From contig SXID01000226.1 of the NCBI GenBank assembly GCA_005772955.1, positions 1 through 39,926 on the forward strand: DNA of 39,926 nt. The letters are read 5' to 3'. The notes under the pieces were generated by a model, which ran no database searches, had not been told where the DNA came from, and was given only the letters and a program-made list of their open reading frames with translations. Below, one piece after another: positions 17,188 through 26,111 of this stretch. A program made the translations under genes and the position numbers. The stretch comes from Planctomycetia bacterium (lineage in GTDB: Bacteria > Planctomycetota > Planctomycetia > Gemmatales > Gemmataceae). How positions within the stretch are numbered: the stretch's first letter is position 1; each line of letters begins with the position of its first letter.

Positions 17188-18174
17188 TCACTTCTTCGGC
17201 GGTTGCGGTACGTTTGGCGGTTCGCCGCCGGCCAACACGCCGAACGTGTACGCTTTGGCTTGCCACTCCTTCTCGTTTGGAATGGCGTCCCACCTCTCTC
17301 CGTCCTGACTCCGACTGAACTTGCTCGGCGAACCGTACCCGTACAGCCACCCGTTCACGCGGCGCACCTGACGCGGAACCGTGCCTTCGACCTTCGTCCA
17401 CATCTTGCCGTCCTTGGAACGCAGGCTCCCTTTCGGGAACGTCACGAGAAACTCCGTGCCCGTGAACTCGACACACGACACATCCCCGCGATCGGCGTTG
17501 GTCGCGTTGTTCGTCCAATCCTTGCCATCCTTGCTCACGGCCAACAGACCCGACTGACCGCCCACCACGAAGACGCCGTTCCCGAACGCAACACGGCGGA
17601 TGCCGGGGTTCTTGTCCACCTGTCCCGCCATCTGTGTGACTGCGATCTTGCCGGTTTTCGGATCGAACACGGTCACCGGGCCGAAGTCGCCGGACCCGAC
17701 GATTAACCCGTTCCCCTGTGCGGTGCCGCGAATCCAGTGTGTCTTGCTCGGCATCTCCGCGCGCGCCACGAGTTCCCATTTCTCGCCGTCAACAGTCTTG
17801 AACACCGCGCCGCGAAGGTCGACCGCGTACAGCACGCTGTCCAACACTTCGAGACCAAAAATAGGGGAACTCGCAGGGAGCACGCCGTCCGACCACTTCT
17901 CGCCGTCGCGCGTCGCCGTGAGCCGACCACTGAAGTATCCGCCGCCCGCGTAGAACGCGCCCTTGAAGTTCGCGGCAACGTTGAGGTCGTTCTGGTCGTG
18001 CTTCGGTTCGCCCCAGGAGGCGTGTTTTTCCCACGCCTTGCCGTCACGCGACAACATCCGGTGCCCGCCGTGCCCGACTGCGAGGTACCATTCGTTCTTC
18101 TTGGGCGCGGGGTCGGCCGCGGGTGCGACGAGCGCGCAGACAAGTAGCGCGAGCGAGAGCCAGAGGTAGCGCAT
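17188..18174 (-). CDS. Secreted Asp-box (BNR-like) beta-propeller protein
   Basis: 328 residues with a signal peptide (MRYLWLSLALLVCALVAPAA). Six copies of a [S/T]-x-D-G-x-x-W motif recur: SRDGKAW, TRDGEKW, TVDGEKW, SKDGKDW, SKDGKMW and SQDGERW. This is the Asp-box that marks each blade of sialidase-like propellers, so a six-bladed propeller is predicted. The sialidase catalytic arginines and FRIP motif are not seen, so hydrolase activity is doubtful and a binding role is more likely. It is third in the minus-strand order DUF1592, DUF1552, propeller, 69 bp after DUF1552, with a hairpin repeat between. No ribosome-binding site is obvious. Confidence 0.8.
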   Translation of the reverse strand: MRYLWLSLALLVCALVAPAADPAPKKNEWYLAVGHGGHRMLSRDGKAWEKHASWGEPKHDQNDLNVAANFKGAFYAGGGYFSGRLTATRDGEKWSDGVLPASSPIFGLEVLDSVLYAVDLRGAVFKTVDGEKWELVARAEMPSKTHWIRGTAQGNGLIVGSGDFGPVTVFDPKTGKIAVTQMAGQVDKNPGIRRVAFGNGVFVVGGQSGLLAVSKDGKDWTNNATNADRGDVSCVEFTGTEFLVTFPKGSLRSKDGKMWTKVEGTVPRQVRRVNGWLYGYGSPSKFSRSQDGERWDAIPNEKEWQAKAYTFGVLAGGEPPNVPQPPKK

Positions 18175-18205
18175 AGGGAAGCTCTGTGGTGGTGACGAAA
18201 TCCTT

Positions 18206-18240
18206 GTTTAGCGTTCGCCTCGCCGGGACGAGCGCTAAAC
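18206..18240. repeat. GTTTAGCG hairpin repeat, copy 1
   Basis: GTTTAGCG (18206-18213) pairs with CGCTAAAC (18233-18240), and the stem goes on a few bases with a G-T pair. It shares GTTTAGCGTTCGCC with the copy at 19560-19621. It lies between the DUF1552 stop and the propeller gene. Confidence 0.7.
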
Positions 18241-18243
18241 GAC

Positions 18244-19497
18244 TTACACCTCGCTCACGGCGCCGGTGCTGGCGCCGAACGACTTCGCCTCGATGCCCAT
18301 CTGGTGCAGCATGCGCAGGTACAAGTTCGCGAGCAGCGTGTTGTTCTTGCGGTCGAACGCGACGTGACCCTGGTGCTTGAACCCGCCGCCGGCGAGCAGG
18401 ATCGGCAGGTTGGTGTTGTCGTGCGACGACGAGTTGCCGAGGTTGCTCGCGTAGAAGATCGCGGTGCGGCCGAGCAGCGTCCCTTCGCCCTCGGCGCTTG
18501 TTTTCATCTTCTCGAGGAATTCGCCGAACACCTTCAGTTCGGCCTCTTCGATGAGAGCGAGTTGTTCGAGCTTGCTCGGTTCCTGGCCATGGTGTGACGC
18601 GTCGTGGTGCGGGATCGTGACACCATCGATCTCGGGGCGCTCCTGCGAGCCGAGGTGGAGCGAAATCACGCGCGTCGAATCGGTCTTCAACGCGAGTTGC
18701 ACAAGGTCGAACCACTGTCTGCTGCGCTGGAGAAGTTGTGGACCGCTGAAGTCCGCGACCGGCGTCGCGACCTTCACTTCGGGCTTCGGCGACTTGCTCC
18801 ACTTCTCGTCCTGCTGCAACCGCTGTTCGGCCTCGCGCACAGACGAAAGGTAGAGATCGAGTTTGGCGCGGTCCGCGTCGCTAAGCTTCGTGTTGAGTGT
18901 CTTCACTTGCTCGCGCACGTCATCGAGGATGCTCTGCCCGTCGCGGAGGCGGCGCATCTCGCGTGCTTCCTCTTCGGGTGTGCCCTTGATGAAGAGCTGC
19001 TTGAACACCTGCGTCGCGCGCTGCTGAGACGGGACGCGCACGCCGCGCCGGTTCCAGGCCGCGTCGCCGCCGCCAAGAACGAGCGACGCGAACCGCGTCT
19101 GCCCGCCGACGTGTGAGGCGACCTCCTGATCGAGCGAGATGCCGTTGCGGATTTCGTTCGGGCGGATGTGGTCCGGGTGAACGCCGGTAAACAGCCCGAC
19201 TTCGGCGAAGTGCCCGGCCGGGTAGCGGTGCGACATGCCCGAGAACACCGTGAAGTGGTCGCGGTGCGCTTTGAGAACCTTCAGATAGCGGCTCGGCTCG
19301 TAGTCCTTGCCGGCCTTCTCCGGGAAGAAGAACGGCGTGTACATGCCGAGCGGTCGGCCAACGAGCAGCATCCGCTGCGGGGCCTGCGCCTTCTTCGCGT
19401 CCGCCGCGGCATGGCGCATCGCGTCGAGGAACGGCAGCCCGATGGCCACCCCCGCGGAGCGGAGGAGAGTTCGTCGGTCGAGTGGCTTGTGTGGCAT
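18244..19497 (-). CDS. DUF1552 protein, TAT-exported
   Basis: 417 residues. The leader MPHKPLDRRTLLRSAGVAIGL is a twin-arginine-type signal. The body matches the DUF1552 family (LVGRPLGMYTPFFFPEKAG, SGMSHRYPAGHFAEVGLFTG, GISLDQEVASHVG, ISLHLGSQERPEIDGV, NLGNSSSHDNTNLPILLAGG). The family is related in pattern to DUF1501 and the alkaline phosphatase/sulfatase superfamily, but its activity has not been established to my knowledge. It is always expected next to a DUF1592 gene, as here. ATG 19497 has AGGAG five bases upstream; the ATG at 19515 has not. Hairpin repeats flank the gene on both sides. Confidence 0.92.
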   Translation of the reverse strand: MPHKPLDRRTLLRSAGVAIGLPFLDAMRHAAADAKKAQAPQRMLLVGRPLGMYTPFFFPEKAGKDYEPSRYLKVLKAHRDHFTVFSGMSHRYPAGHFAEVGLFTGVHPDHIRPNEIRNGISLDQEVASHVGGQTRFASLVLGGGDAAWNRRGVRVPSQQRATQVFKQLFIKGTPEEEAREMRRLRDGQSILDDVREQVKTLNTKLSDADRAKLDLYLSSVREAEQRLQQDEKWSKSPKPEVKVATPVADFSGPQLLQRSRQWFDLVQLALKTDSTRVISLHLGSQERPEIDGVTIPHHDASHHGQEPSKLEQLALIEEAELKVFGEFLEKMKTSAEGEGTLLGRTAIFYASNLGNSSSHDNTNLPILLAGGGFKHQGHVAFDRKNNTLLANLYLRMLHQMGIEAKSFGASTGAVSEV

Positions 19498-19559
19498 ATC
19501 AACTCCTGTTGGCATTTCGGCGCCAGACGGATGTGTTGCGCGCCTGTTGTTCAGAGCTT

Positions 19560-19621
19560 CTGTTTAGCGTTCGCCCTGGAGGGGCGTAGCGCCTCGCCCC
19601 GCCGGGGCGAACGCTAAACAG
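19560..19621. repeat. GTTTAGCG hairpin repeat, copy 2
   Basis: A perfect 17-bp stem (19560-19576 with 19605-19621) encloses a GC-rich loop that can form a second small stem (GGGGCG with CGCCCC). It lies between the DUF1592 stop and the DUF1552 start, inside a presumed operon, so it may act as partial terminator or mRNA-stabilising element. Confidence 0.8.
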
Positions 19622-19631
19622 ATAAGCCAAG

Positions 19632-22112
19632 TTACTTGTTCAGAAACACGCGGCTCTGCACCACCTCGTGAACCAAGGTGCGGAAGCCGTAATTCTTGCC
19701 TCGAAGCGTCGTCACAAGTTGTTCAACGACCTCGCGGTCAGCGAACTGGATGTCGGCTCCGGTCGAGTACACCAATAGCTTCTGCGTGAGGTTGCGCGCG
19801 ATCTGATCCTTGTCCGCGAGCAGGATTTTCTTGTAGTCGTCGATGTTCTTGAATTTCTGCCCGTCGTGCGTTTCGCCTCCGATCTCGACGTCCGGCCCGC
19901 GGAAGAACGCGCGCCCGGTGTAGCCCGGCAAGTTCACGATGCCTTTCGGTGTGCGCGTGGAGGCGCGGTAGAAGTCGCGCCAGCCGCCGATGGGATCGAA
20001 GTTCTCCAGCGCGAACCCCGGTGGGTCGATGTGAACGTGACACGACGCACACGCCGCCGTGTTGCGGTGCTTGTCGAGTTGCTGACGAATGGTCGTGGCG
20101 CCGCGAATGTCCGGTTCGATGCTCGGCACGTCGGGCGGTGGCGGTGCGGGCGGCTTACCGATGATTTGGTCCAGTACCCACTTGCCGCGAAGCACCGGTG
20201 ACGTGCGCGTGCCGTCGGCGGTAACTTTCAACACGCTCGCGTGTGTCATTACGCCACCGCGATGGCTGTCGGCCGGTAGCGTCACCTTGCGGAACTCGTT
20301 ACCATTCACGCCGGGGATGCCGTAGTGCTTCGCCAGCCGCGCGTTTAACATCGTCCAGTCGGAATCGACGAACTCCAACAGACTCCGGTCGTTGGTCAGC
20401 ACTTCCTCGAAGAAGAGCTTCGTTTCGCGCGGCATCGCCCAGAGCAACGTGCCGTCGAAGTCGCCGTAGAGGTGCGGGTCGGGGATGGTCGCGTCGATCT
20501 TGCGCAGGTCGAGCCACTGCCCCGTAAAGTTGTCAGTGAACCGCGCCGCGCGCGGCGACTTTAGCATCCGTTCTACTTGAGCGCGCAGGGTCGCGGGCTT
20601 CGAGAGTTCCGATTTCTTCGCGAGCGCGAGCAACTCTTCGTCGGGTAGCGTGCTCCACAGGAAATACGACAGGCGCGACGCGAGCGCGTACTCATCGAGC
20701 TTCGACGCGGCCCCACTCGATTCCATCAGAAGCAGGAGGTGCGGCGAAGTCAGGATCGACTTGTAGCCGTAGGTCATCGCGTCGAAGAACGTGTAGCCGT
20801 TGTCGAGCTTGCCGTGAACGCGCGACACGAAGTGCTTCTGCATCTCCTCGCTCACCGGACGGCGGAACGCTTTCGGCAGGAACGCGCGGATGAGGCGGTC
20901 GGCATCTTCCTTTGGCTTTGCGCTCGCGGGCACGAGTGGGTCGTTCGCCCACGCGGACTCGTTGCGCACTGCGGGGATCTTCGGCGGAACCTTGCCTTCG
21001 CTTTCGGCTTTCGCGACCGAACGCGGCTTCAGCGGCACGTCGGCGAAGAGGCTTTCATAGCTCGGCGGTGGGAACTTCCCGATTGGCCCTTCGATCTTGA
21101 TCCACTCGATCAAGAGGCCCGGCCCGGTGTGTTCCTCGATCGGCTTCTTGAACGCGCGGATGTCCCAGTTCGCGAGCAGATTCACCACGAATGCTTGTCG
21201 GCGTTCGAGGTCGATTTCCACTTCGATGATCGTGGGCTTGCCGTGCGGAATGTCGCGCATGTCGCGCAGCACCGCGTCTTCGCGACCCTGACCGATGACC
21301 ATGAGTGCCGCCGGGACCGCCCTGCCGTCCGTGCCCACAGCACCTATCGACATTTGCACTTTGTAACGCCCCGTCGCGGGCACCGGAGCCGTGCTGCACA
21401 GCCCGTATCGTGGCAACTTGCTGTAGACGATGAGCGCGTCGTCCTTGAGTAGACAGCTACGGGTCAGCGTCTGCCGGAAGTTCGGCCCCTTCTCGGACAT
21501 CTCCTTACCCGTCCGCTTGTCGCTGAATGGGATAGGCGGGTGCGGTGGCACGACCGACATCACCGCCCTTTCCGCGGCCTCCTGGTACAGCAGTTGGTGT
21601 GTGGCCGACACCTCGAGCACAGCCCCGACGTTGTCGAACCCCGCGACCGAGTTGTCTTCGGGAAGCAGTTCCTTGAGATTGACGTTGGTGCCGAGGAGGT
21701 CGCGAATCGTGTTCTCGTATTCGGTGCCGTTGAGCCGCCGGACGACAACCCGGCCGTTTTTCTGTTGGCGGTCCAGTGAAGCCGCGTGTAATTCCTTCCG
21801 CAACCAACCGGTCGCGGCTTCGAGTGCGGCTTTCTCCGGCCGCTCGCGCTTCTTCGGCGGCATCGCGCCGCTCGAGAGCTTGTCGTACACGGTCGCCCAG
21901 GTTGCCAGCGTGCGTTGGTCGCGAAGATCGGGCGGTAAGTTGTCCAGCCGCAGGTTCGCCTTCTGCACGTCTGGACCGTGGCACTCGACGCAGTGCGCCG
22001 CAATCAGCGGCGTGACCTTCACTTTGAACGAGGTGGGGAGGTCTTGCCCTGACGCGTTTTGCGAAACGAGAAGAAAAGCTACGACAAGGAGAGTGGAAAC
22101 GATTCGAGTCAT
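19632..22112 (-). CDS. DUF1592 family planctomycete cytochrome-type protein
   Basis: 826 residues with a signal peptide (MTRIVSTLLVVAFLLVSQNASG). The order follows the multi-DUF family: an N-terminal cytochrome-like segment with CVECH at 41-45, then DUF1587 (VVRRLNGTEYENTIRDLLG), DUF1595, DUF1592 (YFLWSTLPDEELLALA), DUF1588 with CASCH at 688-692 (HIDPPGFALENFDPIGGWRD) and DUF1585 at the end (IQFADREVVEQLV). The two CxxCH sites predict c-type heme attachment in the periplasm. Biochemical function is not established. It is first in the minus-strand set with DUF1552 and the Asp-box propeller. The signal peptide fixes ATG 22112 although the frame is open to 22178. Confidence 0.92.
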   Translation of the reverse strand: MTRIVSTLLVVAFLLVSQNASGQDLPTSFKVKVTPLIAAHCVECHGPDVQKANLRLDNLPPDLRDQRTLATWATVYDKLSSGAMPPKKRERPEKAALEAATGWLRKELHAASLDRQQKNGRVVVRRLNGTEYENTIRDLLGTNVNLKELLPEDNSVAGFDNVGAVLEVSATHQLLYQEAAERAVMSVVPPHPPIPFSDKRTGKEMSEKGPNFRQTLTRSCLLKDDALIVYSKLPRYGLCSTAPVPATGRYKVQMSIGAVGTDGRAVPAALMVIGQGREDAVLRDMRDIPHGKPTIIEVEIDLERRQAFVVNLLANWDIRAFKKPIEEHTGPGLLIEWIKIEGPIGKFPPPSYESLFADVPLKPRSVAKAESEGKVPPKIPAVRNESAWANDPLVPASAKPKEDADRLIRAFLPKAFRRPVSEEMQKHFVSRVHGKLDNGYTFFDAMTYGYKSILTSPHLLLLMESSGAASKLDEYALASRLSYFLWSTLPDEELLALAKKSELSKPATLRAQVERMLKSPRAARFTDNFTGQWLDLRKIDATIPDPHLYGDFDGTLLWAMPRETKLFFEEVLTNDRSLLEFVDSDWTMLNARLAKHYGIPGVNGNEFRKVTLPADSHRGGVMTHASVLKVTADGTRTSPVLRGKWVLDQIIGKPPAPPPPDVPSIEPDIRGATTIRQQLDKHRNTAACASCHVHIDPPGFALENFDPIGGWRDFYRASTRTPKGIVNLPGYTGRAFFRGPDVEIGGETHDGQKFKNIDDYKKILLADKDQIARNLTQKLLVYSTGADIQFADREVVEQLVTTLRGKNYGFRTLVHEVVQSRVFLNK

Positions 22113-22441
22113 CGTGGGTCGGGCTGTTGGGAGGGATGGATCACACGCGGACATCTCACGAATAACATTACCGTCCACGACGAACCGCGTGTCGCTGATT
22201 GTACGGATTGCGTGTCCGGGGTCTGTTGCTTGACAGATCCTCCGCGGCAGTCACGTTCCCGCTGCTCTCAAGCGATCTTGCTCGGTCCACGATTAGCAGT
22301 TGCAGTGCGCCACGCGAAGCGGAAGATGATCCTGCTCGCGCCGTCGAGCATCTTCTCGCGGTTCACCCCGGAAGAGGAGTCGTTCGCCACCGCACTCCTG
22401 GGCACCCACTGCACCTGCCGAATCCAGAGAGGACCGACACG
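22113..22441. other. Divergent intergenic region
   Basis: This 329-bp stretch separates the DUF1592 gene (-) from the serine hydrolase gene (+) and should hold both promoters. A -10-like TAATGT for the minus strand is at 22165-22170. A 39-codon frame from ATG 22326 ends at 22445 and overlaps the hydrolase start as ATGA; its product resembles nothing I know and it may be chance. No repeat or RNA gene is seen. Confidence 0.5.
22165..22170 (-). promoter_or_regulatory. -10-like TAATGT upstream of the DUF1592 gene
   Basis: Minus-strand TAATGT after GGACGG, 52 nt before ATG 22112. It would drive the DUF1592-DUF1552-propeller set. Confidence 0.3.
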
Positions 22442-23680
22442 ATGAACGATCGAACGGACCCGAACCGTCGCGAACTGCTAGGGACCGCTGCCGTCGCTGC
22501 TGGCGCAATGATAACTCACAACGTTTCGGCTGCAGCGGACGCGCCAGGTGCGAAGGTGGTCTTGCCCCAAGTGAAACCCGAGGACATCGGCCTTGACCCT
22601 AAGCAACTCAAGGTCGCCTACGACCTGATGGAGAAGTGGACCACGGGTAGGGACGCCCCGGTGCCAGGTGGGGCGATCCTCGTCGGCCGCAACGGCAAGA
22701 CGGTCGCCCCGCGGTTCTTCGGCCGGCAGGGGCCGGAGAAAGATGCCGAACCGATCCGCAAGGACGCGATGTTCTACCTCGCGTCGGTCACAAAGCCAGT
22801 CATCTGCATGGGGGCGATGCTCCTTGTCGAGCGTGGGCAACTCAACCTCAGCGACAAAGTCACACGATACATCCCCGAGTTCACCGGCGGGGGCAAAGAA
22901 GACGCGCAGGTCGTACACCTGCTCACGCACACGTCGGGGCTGCCAGACGAGTTGCCTAACAACTCAGAACTGCGGCAACAACAGTCCCCTCTGAAGAAGT
23001 TCATCGAGGGGTCGATCAAGGCCGAACTGTCGTTCAAGCCGGGCACCAAGTTCAGTTACGCCAGCGCGGGCACGCTTCTCGTCGCCGAGATTATCCAGCG
23101 TCTGTCGGGACGGTCGGTCCGCGAGTTCGTACATCGCGAAATCATCGACACCCTGGGGTTGAGGTCCACCGGGCTAGGCTCGCAGGGGTTCACCCGTGAA
23201 CGACTAGTGCGCGCGACGGTGCCCGATTACCAGAAAGACAAGGAAGGCGGCTGGAACAGTACCTACTGGCAGGAATTCGGGTCGCCAGCGGGCGGGATGT
23301 TCAGCACTCCCGAGGATGTCGCCGTGATCTGCGCCATGATGCTTGCCGGTGGCAAGGTGAACGGCGTGCGGTTGCTGTCCCCAGCCACGGTTCGCGCGAT
23401 GACGAGTAACCGGTTGGACGACATGCCCGACATGCCGGAAACGGTGCGCCGTACTCAGCCGTGGAGCCTCGGCTGGCGGCTCAACCATCAGGGGATGCCG
23501 GACAGTTGGAGCGACCTTCTGGACCGACGGGTGTTCGGCCACACTGGCTCTGCGGGCAACGTGGTGTGGATGGACCCGCAGACGCAGGGCTTCTGCATCC
23601 TACTCACGAACTACTTGCGTTCGAGGGCACCCTGGCGACTCGTCCACCTGTCGAACGCGATCGCGGCGGCCTTCGATTGA
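22442..23680 (+). CDS. Beta-lactamase-related serine hydrolase, TAT-exported
   Basis: 412 residues of the class C beta-lactamase/D-alanyl-D-alanine carboxypeptidase-like family. The leader NRRELLGTAAVAAGAM is twin-arginine-like. The catalytic SVTK is at 115-118, YAS at 206-208 (in place of Y-x-N) and HTG at 367-369 (in place of K-T-G). These variants are typical of the broad serine hydrolase and esterase branch rather than of true resistance enzymes, so an esterase or peptidase role is likelier than antibiotic resistance. The frame is open upstream to 22199, but ATG 22442 is followed directly by the leader. It appears to be transcribed alone. Confidence 0.88.
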   Translation: MNDRTDPNRRELLGTAAVAAGAMITHNVSAAADAPGAKVVLPQVKPEDIGLDPKQLKVAYDLMEKWTTGRDAPVPGGAILVGRNGKTVAPRFFGRQGPEKDAEPIRKDAMFYLASVTKPVICMGAMLLVERGQLNLSDKVTRYIPEFTGGGKEDAQVVHLLTHTSGLPDELPNNSELRQQQSPLKKFIEGSIKAELSFKPGTKFSYASAGTLLVAEIIQRLSGRSVREFVHREIIDTLGLRSTGLGSQGFTRERLVRATVPDYQKDKEGGWNSTYWQEFGSPAGGMFSTPEDVAVICAMMLAGGKVNGVRLLSPATVRAMTSNRLDDMPDMPETVRRTQPWSLGWRLNHQGMPDSWSDLLDRRVFGHTGSAGNVVWMDPQTQGFCILLTNYLRSRAPWRLVHLSNAIAAAFD

Positions 23681-23726
23681 TGCGGACCAAAGCGAACGGT
23701 GGCACGCGGTCGACGTGTAACAGCCG

Positions 23727-23763
23727 CCCGTGAACCCCGTTCCCATGAGGATCAGTTCACGGG
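23727..23763. terminator. Hairpin after the serine hydrolase
   Basis: CCCGTGAAC (23727-23735) pairs with GTTCACGGG (23755-23763) around a 19-base loop, 47 bp after the stop codon. The right arm runs straight into the TATGAT box of the next gene. There is no T tract. Confidence 0.4.
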
Positions 23764-23769
23764 TATGAT
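23764..23769 (+). promoter_or_regulatory. -10-like TATGAT upstream of the DUF4139 gene
   Basis: TATGAT after ACGGG, 71 nt before ATG 23841. It is the closest match to the standard -10 among the boxes found here. Confidence 0.4.
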
Positions 23770-23840
23770 CGCGCATGTCGCGCGAACACCGTTCGACCTT
23801 CACTCCCCCATCTGGGGCACTCCTAACTTGAGGACGAATC

Positions 23841-26027
23841 ATGGCAAGCAAGTGGCTGCTGGTGGCTCCGGTCGCGGGCGCGCTGGGCGTCGTGGCAGGT
23901 GCCGGTGCGGACAAGTTCCTGGGCGCGGCGGGCGAAGCGAAACAAGACCTGAAGCCCACGACCACGCTCCCGCTGACCCGCGTCGTGCTGTTCAACTCAG
24001 GCGTCGGGTACTTCTCACGCTCTGGCGAAGTCGATGGCGAGGCTCGTGTCGATCTGACGTTCCCGGAATCGGACATCAACGACCTGCTCAAGAGCATGGT
24101 TCTCGAAGACTTCAGCAAGACCGGGCGCATCAGCGCCGTGAGCTACGACTCGCGCGAGCCGATCGCACGCACTCTGTCCTCCTTCGCGATTAACCTGAAC
24201 GGCAACCCGACGTTCGCGGGGATCGTCTCGCAGATGCGTGGAGAGCGCATCGAAGTCGCGATCAGCGCGACCGCGGCGAACCAACCCGGCAAACTCACTG
24301 GCACCATCGTCGGCGTCGAACACCAGAGGGTTCCCGCTGGCGCGCAGACCGTCGAAGTGGAAGTGCTGAACATGTGGTGCGCGGAAGGCGTGCGCGCCGT
24401 CAAGATGACCGACATCCAGAGCCTCCGGTTTAGCAACCCGATCATCGAGAGCGAATTCCGTCGCGCGCTCGAAGTTCTGGCACTGTCGCACGATTCACAG
24501 AAGAAGGCGGTACAGTTACACTTCGCGGGCGAAGGCAAACGCAAGGTTCAGGTCGGTTACGTCATCGAGGCACCCATCTGGAAGACCTCCTATCGGTTGC
24601 TGATGGCTGAGAAGGACAAGCCGTACCTGCAAGGCTGGGCGATGGTCGAGAATCCCACCGATGAAGACTGGAACGGGGTGAAGATGGCGCTTGTCAGCGG
24701 GCGGCCCATCTCCTTCAAGATGGACCTCTATAACCCGCTCTACATCAACCGGCCGACTGTGGAACCGGAGGTGTTCGCGTCGCTGCGGCCGGTGACGTAC
24801 CGCGGCGGCTTCGGCACAGACACCGAGTTAGCCTTGCAGAACCAGAGCGAGGCCGTCGAGGAGAAGCAGAAGGCTCTCAAGGATACAGACGGGACGCGTC
24901 TCCGTGCCGGCGCGGCGCAGGGGTTCGCGCCCCAGGCTCGTGAATTTGGGAGGGGATTCGGGGTCAAGCCCAATGACCCGAACGCCGAGTTCGCCAAGAG
25001 GAACGCGGCGGAACTGGCGCAGCGCATGGGCACGGGCAGCGTGGGCAACGCGGCGACCGCCGGCGCACTGGGCGACTTCTACCAGTACACCATCGACCAC
25101 CCCGTTACGCTGCCGCGTCAGAAGAGCGCGCTGCTACCGATCGTGGGCAAGGACATCGAAGGCACGCGCGTTTCGATCTACAACGCGAACGTACAGGCCA
25201 AGCACCCGCTGTTGGGCTTGCGCTTCAAGAACACGAGTGGCGCACATCTCAATCAAGGCCCGATCACGGTGTTCGAGGGGAGCGTCTACGCAGGCGACAC
25301 CCGCGTACTCGACGTGCAGCCAAACGAAGAGCGACTGCTCTCCTACGCCATCGACCTCGGCACCGAAGTCGACCCGAAGGCCGGCGCCGGCACGCAGAAG
25401 ATCACTTCAATCAAGGCGGTGAGGGGCATCGTGACAACAGTGACGAAGGTGACCGAAGAGACGACTTACAAGGTCGTGAACCGTTCGCAGACGGACCGCA
25501 CGCTGTTGCTCGAGCATCCGAACCGCACCACACAACAGTTCAAGTTCGTGGACACCCCGAAGCCGGTCGAGGACACGCCCGAGGTCTTCCGCTTCCAGCA
25601 CGCGATCAAGGCCGGGGAGACCAAGTCCTTCACTGTCAAGGAAGAGAAGGACGTTAGCCAGACGGTGAGCCTGACCAACGGGGCCGAAAACCAGATCCGC
25701 TACTTCATCTCACTTAGTGAGGCCAGCCCCGCCCTCAAGCAGAAGCTGAACGATGCGCTGAAGATCAAGGGTGAGTGGGACGTGACTCTGCGCGAACTCA
25801 ATCAGGTCAGCGCGGACCTGCAGCGGCTCAGCATCGACCAGGACCGCATCCGCAAGAACCTTCGGGAGACGCCGAAGGAAGCCGAGGTGTACGCGACCTA
25901 CCTCAAGAAGCTCTCCGATCAGGAGAAGGAGATCGACACGCTCACCGCGAAGCAGAAGACCCTGATGGTCGATGAGTTTTCAGCACGCAAGAAGTACGAG
26001 TACTACCTCGCGAACATCTCCGAGTAA
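23841..26027 (+). CDS. DUF4139 domain protein
   Basis: 728 residues. The first 30 residues (MASKWLLVAPVAGALGVVAGAGA) form a signal or anchor. LPLTRVVLFNSGVGYFSRSGEV begins the region seen in DUF4139 proteins, and the diagnostic VIEAPIWKTSYRLL segment is near 235-250. A Gln-, Ala- and Gly-rich linker (about 335-405) splits the body. The C-terminal 100 residues (SADLQRLSIDQDRIRKNLRE, LSDQEKEIDTLTAKQ) form a predicted coiled coil. Family members are surface or periplasmic beta-rich proteins of unknown function. GAGG lies eight bases before the ATG. The following PVC cytochrome gene starts 85 bp later and may be co-transcribed. Confidence 0.83.
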   Translation: MASKWLLVAPVAGALGVVAGAGADKFLGAAGEAKQDLKPTTTLPLTRVVLFNSGVGYFSRSGEVDGEARVDLTFPESDINDLLKSMVLEDFSKTGRISAVSYDSREPIARTLSSFAINLNGNPTFAGIVSQMRGERIEVAISATAANQPGKLTGTIVGVEHQRVPAGAQTVEVEVLNMWCAEGVRAVKMTDIQSLRFSNPIIESEFRRALEVLALSHDSQKKAVQLHFAGEGKRKVQVGYVIEAPIWKTSYRLLMAEKDKPYLQGWAMVENPTDEDWNGVKMALVSGRPISFKMDLYNPLYINRPTVEPEVFASLRPVTYRGGFGTDTELALQNQSEAVEEKQKALKDTDGTRLRAGAAQGFAPQAREFGRGFGVKPNDPNAEFAKRNAAELAQRMGTGSVGNAATAGALGDFYQYTIDHPVTLPRQKSALLPIVGKDIEGTRVSIYNANVQAKHPLLGLRFKNTSGAHLNQGPITVFEGSVYAGDTRVLDVQPNEERLLSYAIDLGTEVDPKAGAGTQKITSIKAVRGIVTTVTKVTEETTYKVVNRSQTDRTLLLEHPNRTTQQFKFVDTPKPVEDTPEVFRFQHAIKAGETKSFTVKEEKDVSQTVSLTNGAENQIRYFISLSEASPALKQKLNDALKIKGEWDVTLRELNQVSADLQRLSIDQDRIRKNLRETPKEAEVYATYLKKLSDQEKEIDTLTAKQKTLMVDEFSARKKYEYYLANISE

Positions 26028-26111
26028 CCGCCGAGGAAACGCGCCGGTGCCGATTCTTCGCAACGGCGCGTCTCCGCGCAGTGCCACGTGTTCTTCTCGG
26101 AGGCGACTGCC

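Noticed and set aside
17188-18174. Sialidase
   Set aside because: Only the Asp-box repeats are present; the catalytic arginine triad and FRIP motif are not seen.
18206-19621. Insertion sequence made of the DUF1552 gene and its flanking hairpins
   Set aside because: The hairpins are self-palindromic rather than terminal inverted repeats, there is no transposase, and DUF1552 belongs with its DUF1592 partner.
22442-23680. Antibiotic-resistance beta-lactamase
   Set aside because: It has SVTK but YAS and HTG in place of the usual Y-x-N and K-T-G; this pattern fits the wider serine hydrolase family.
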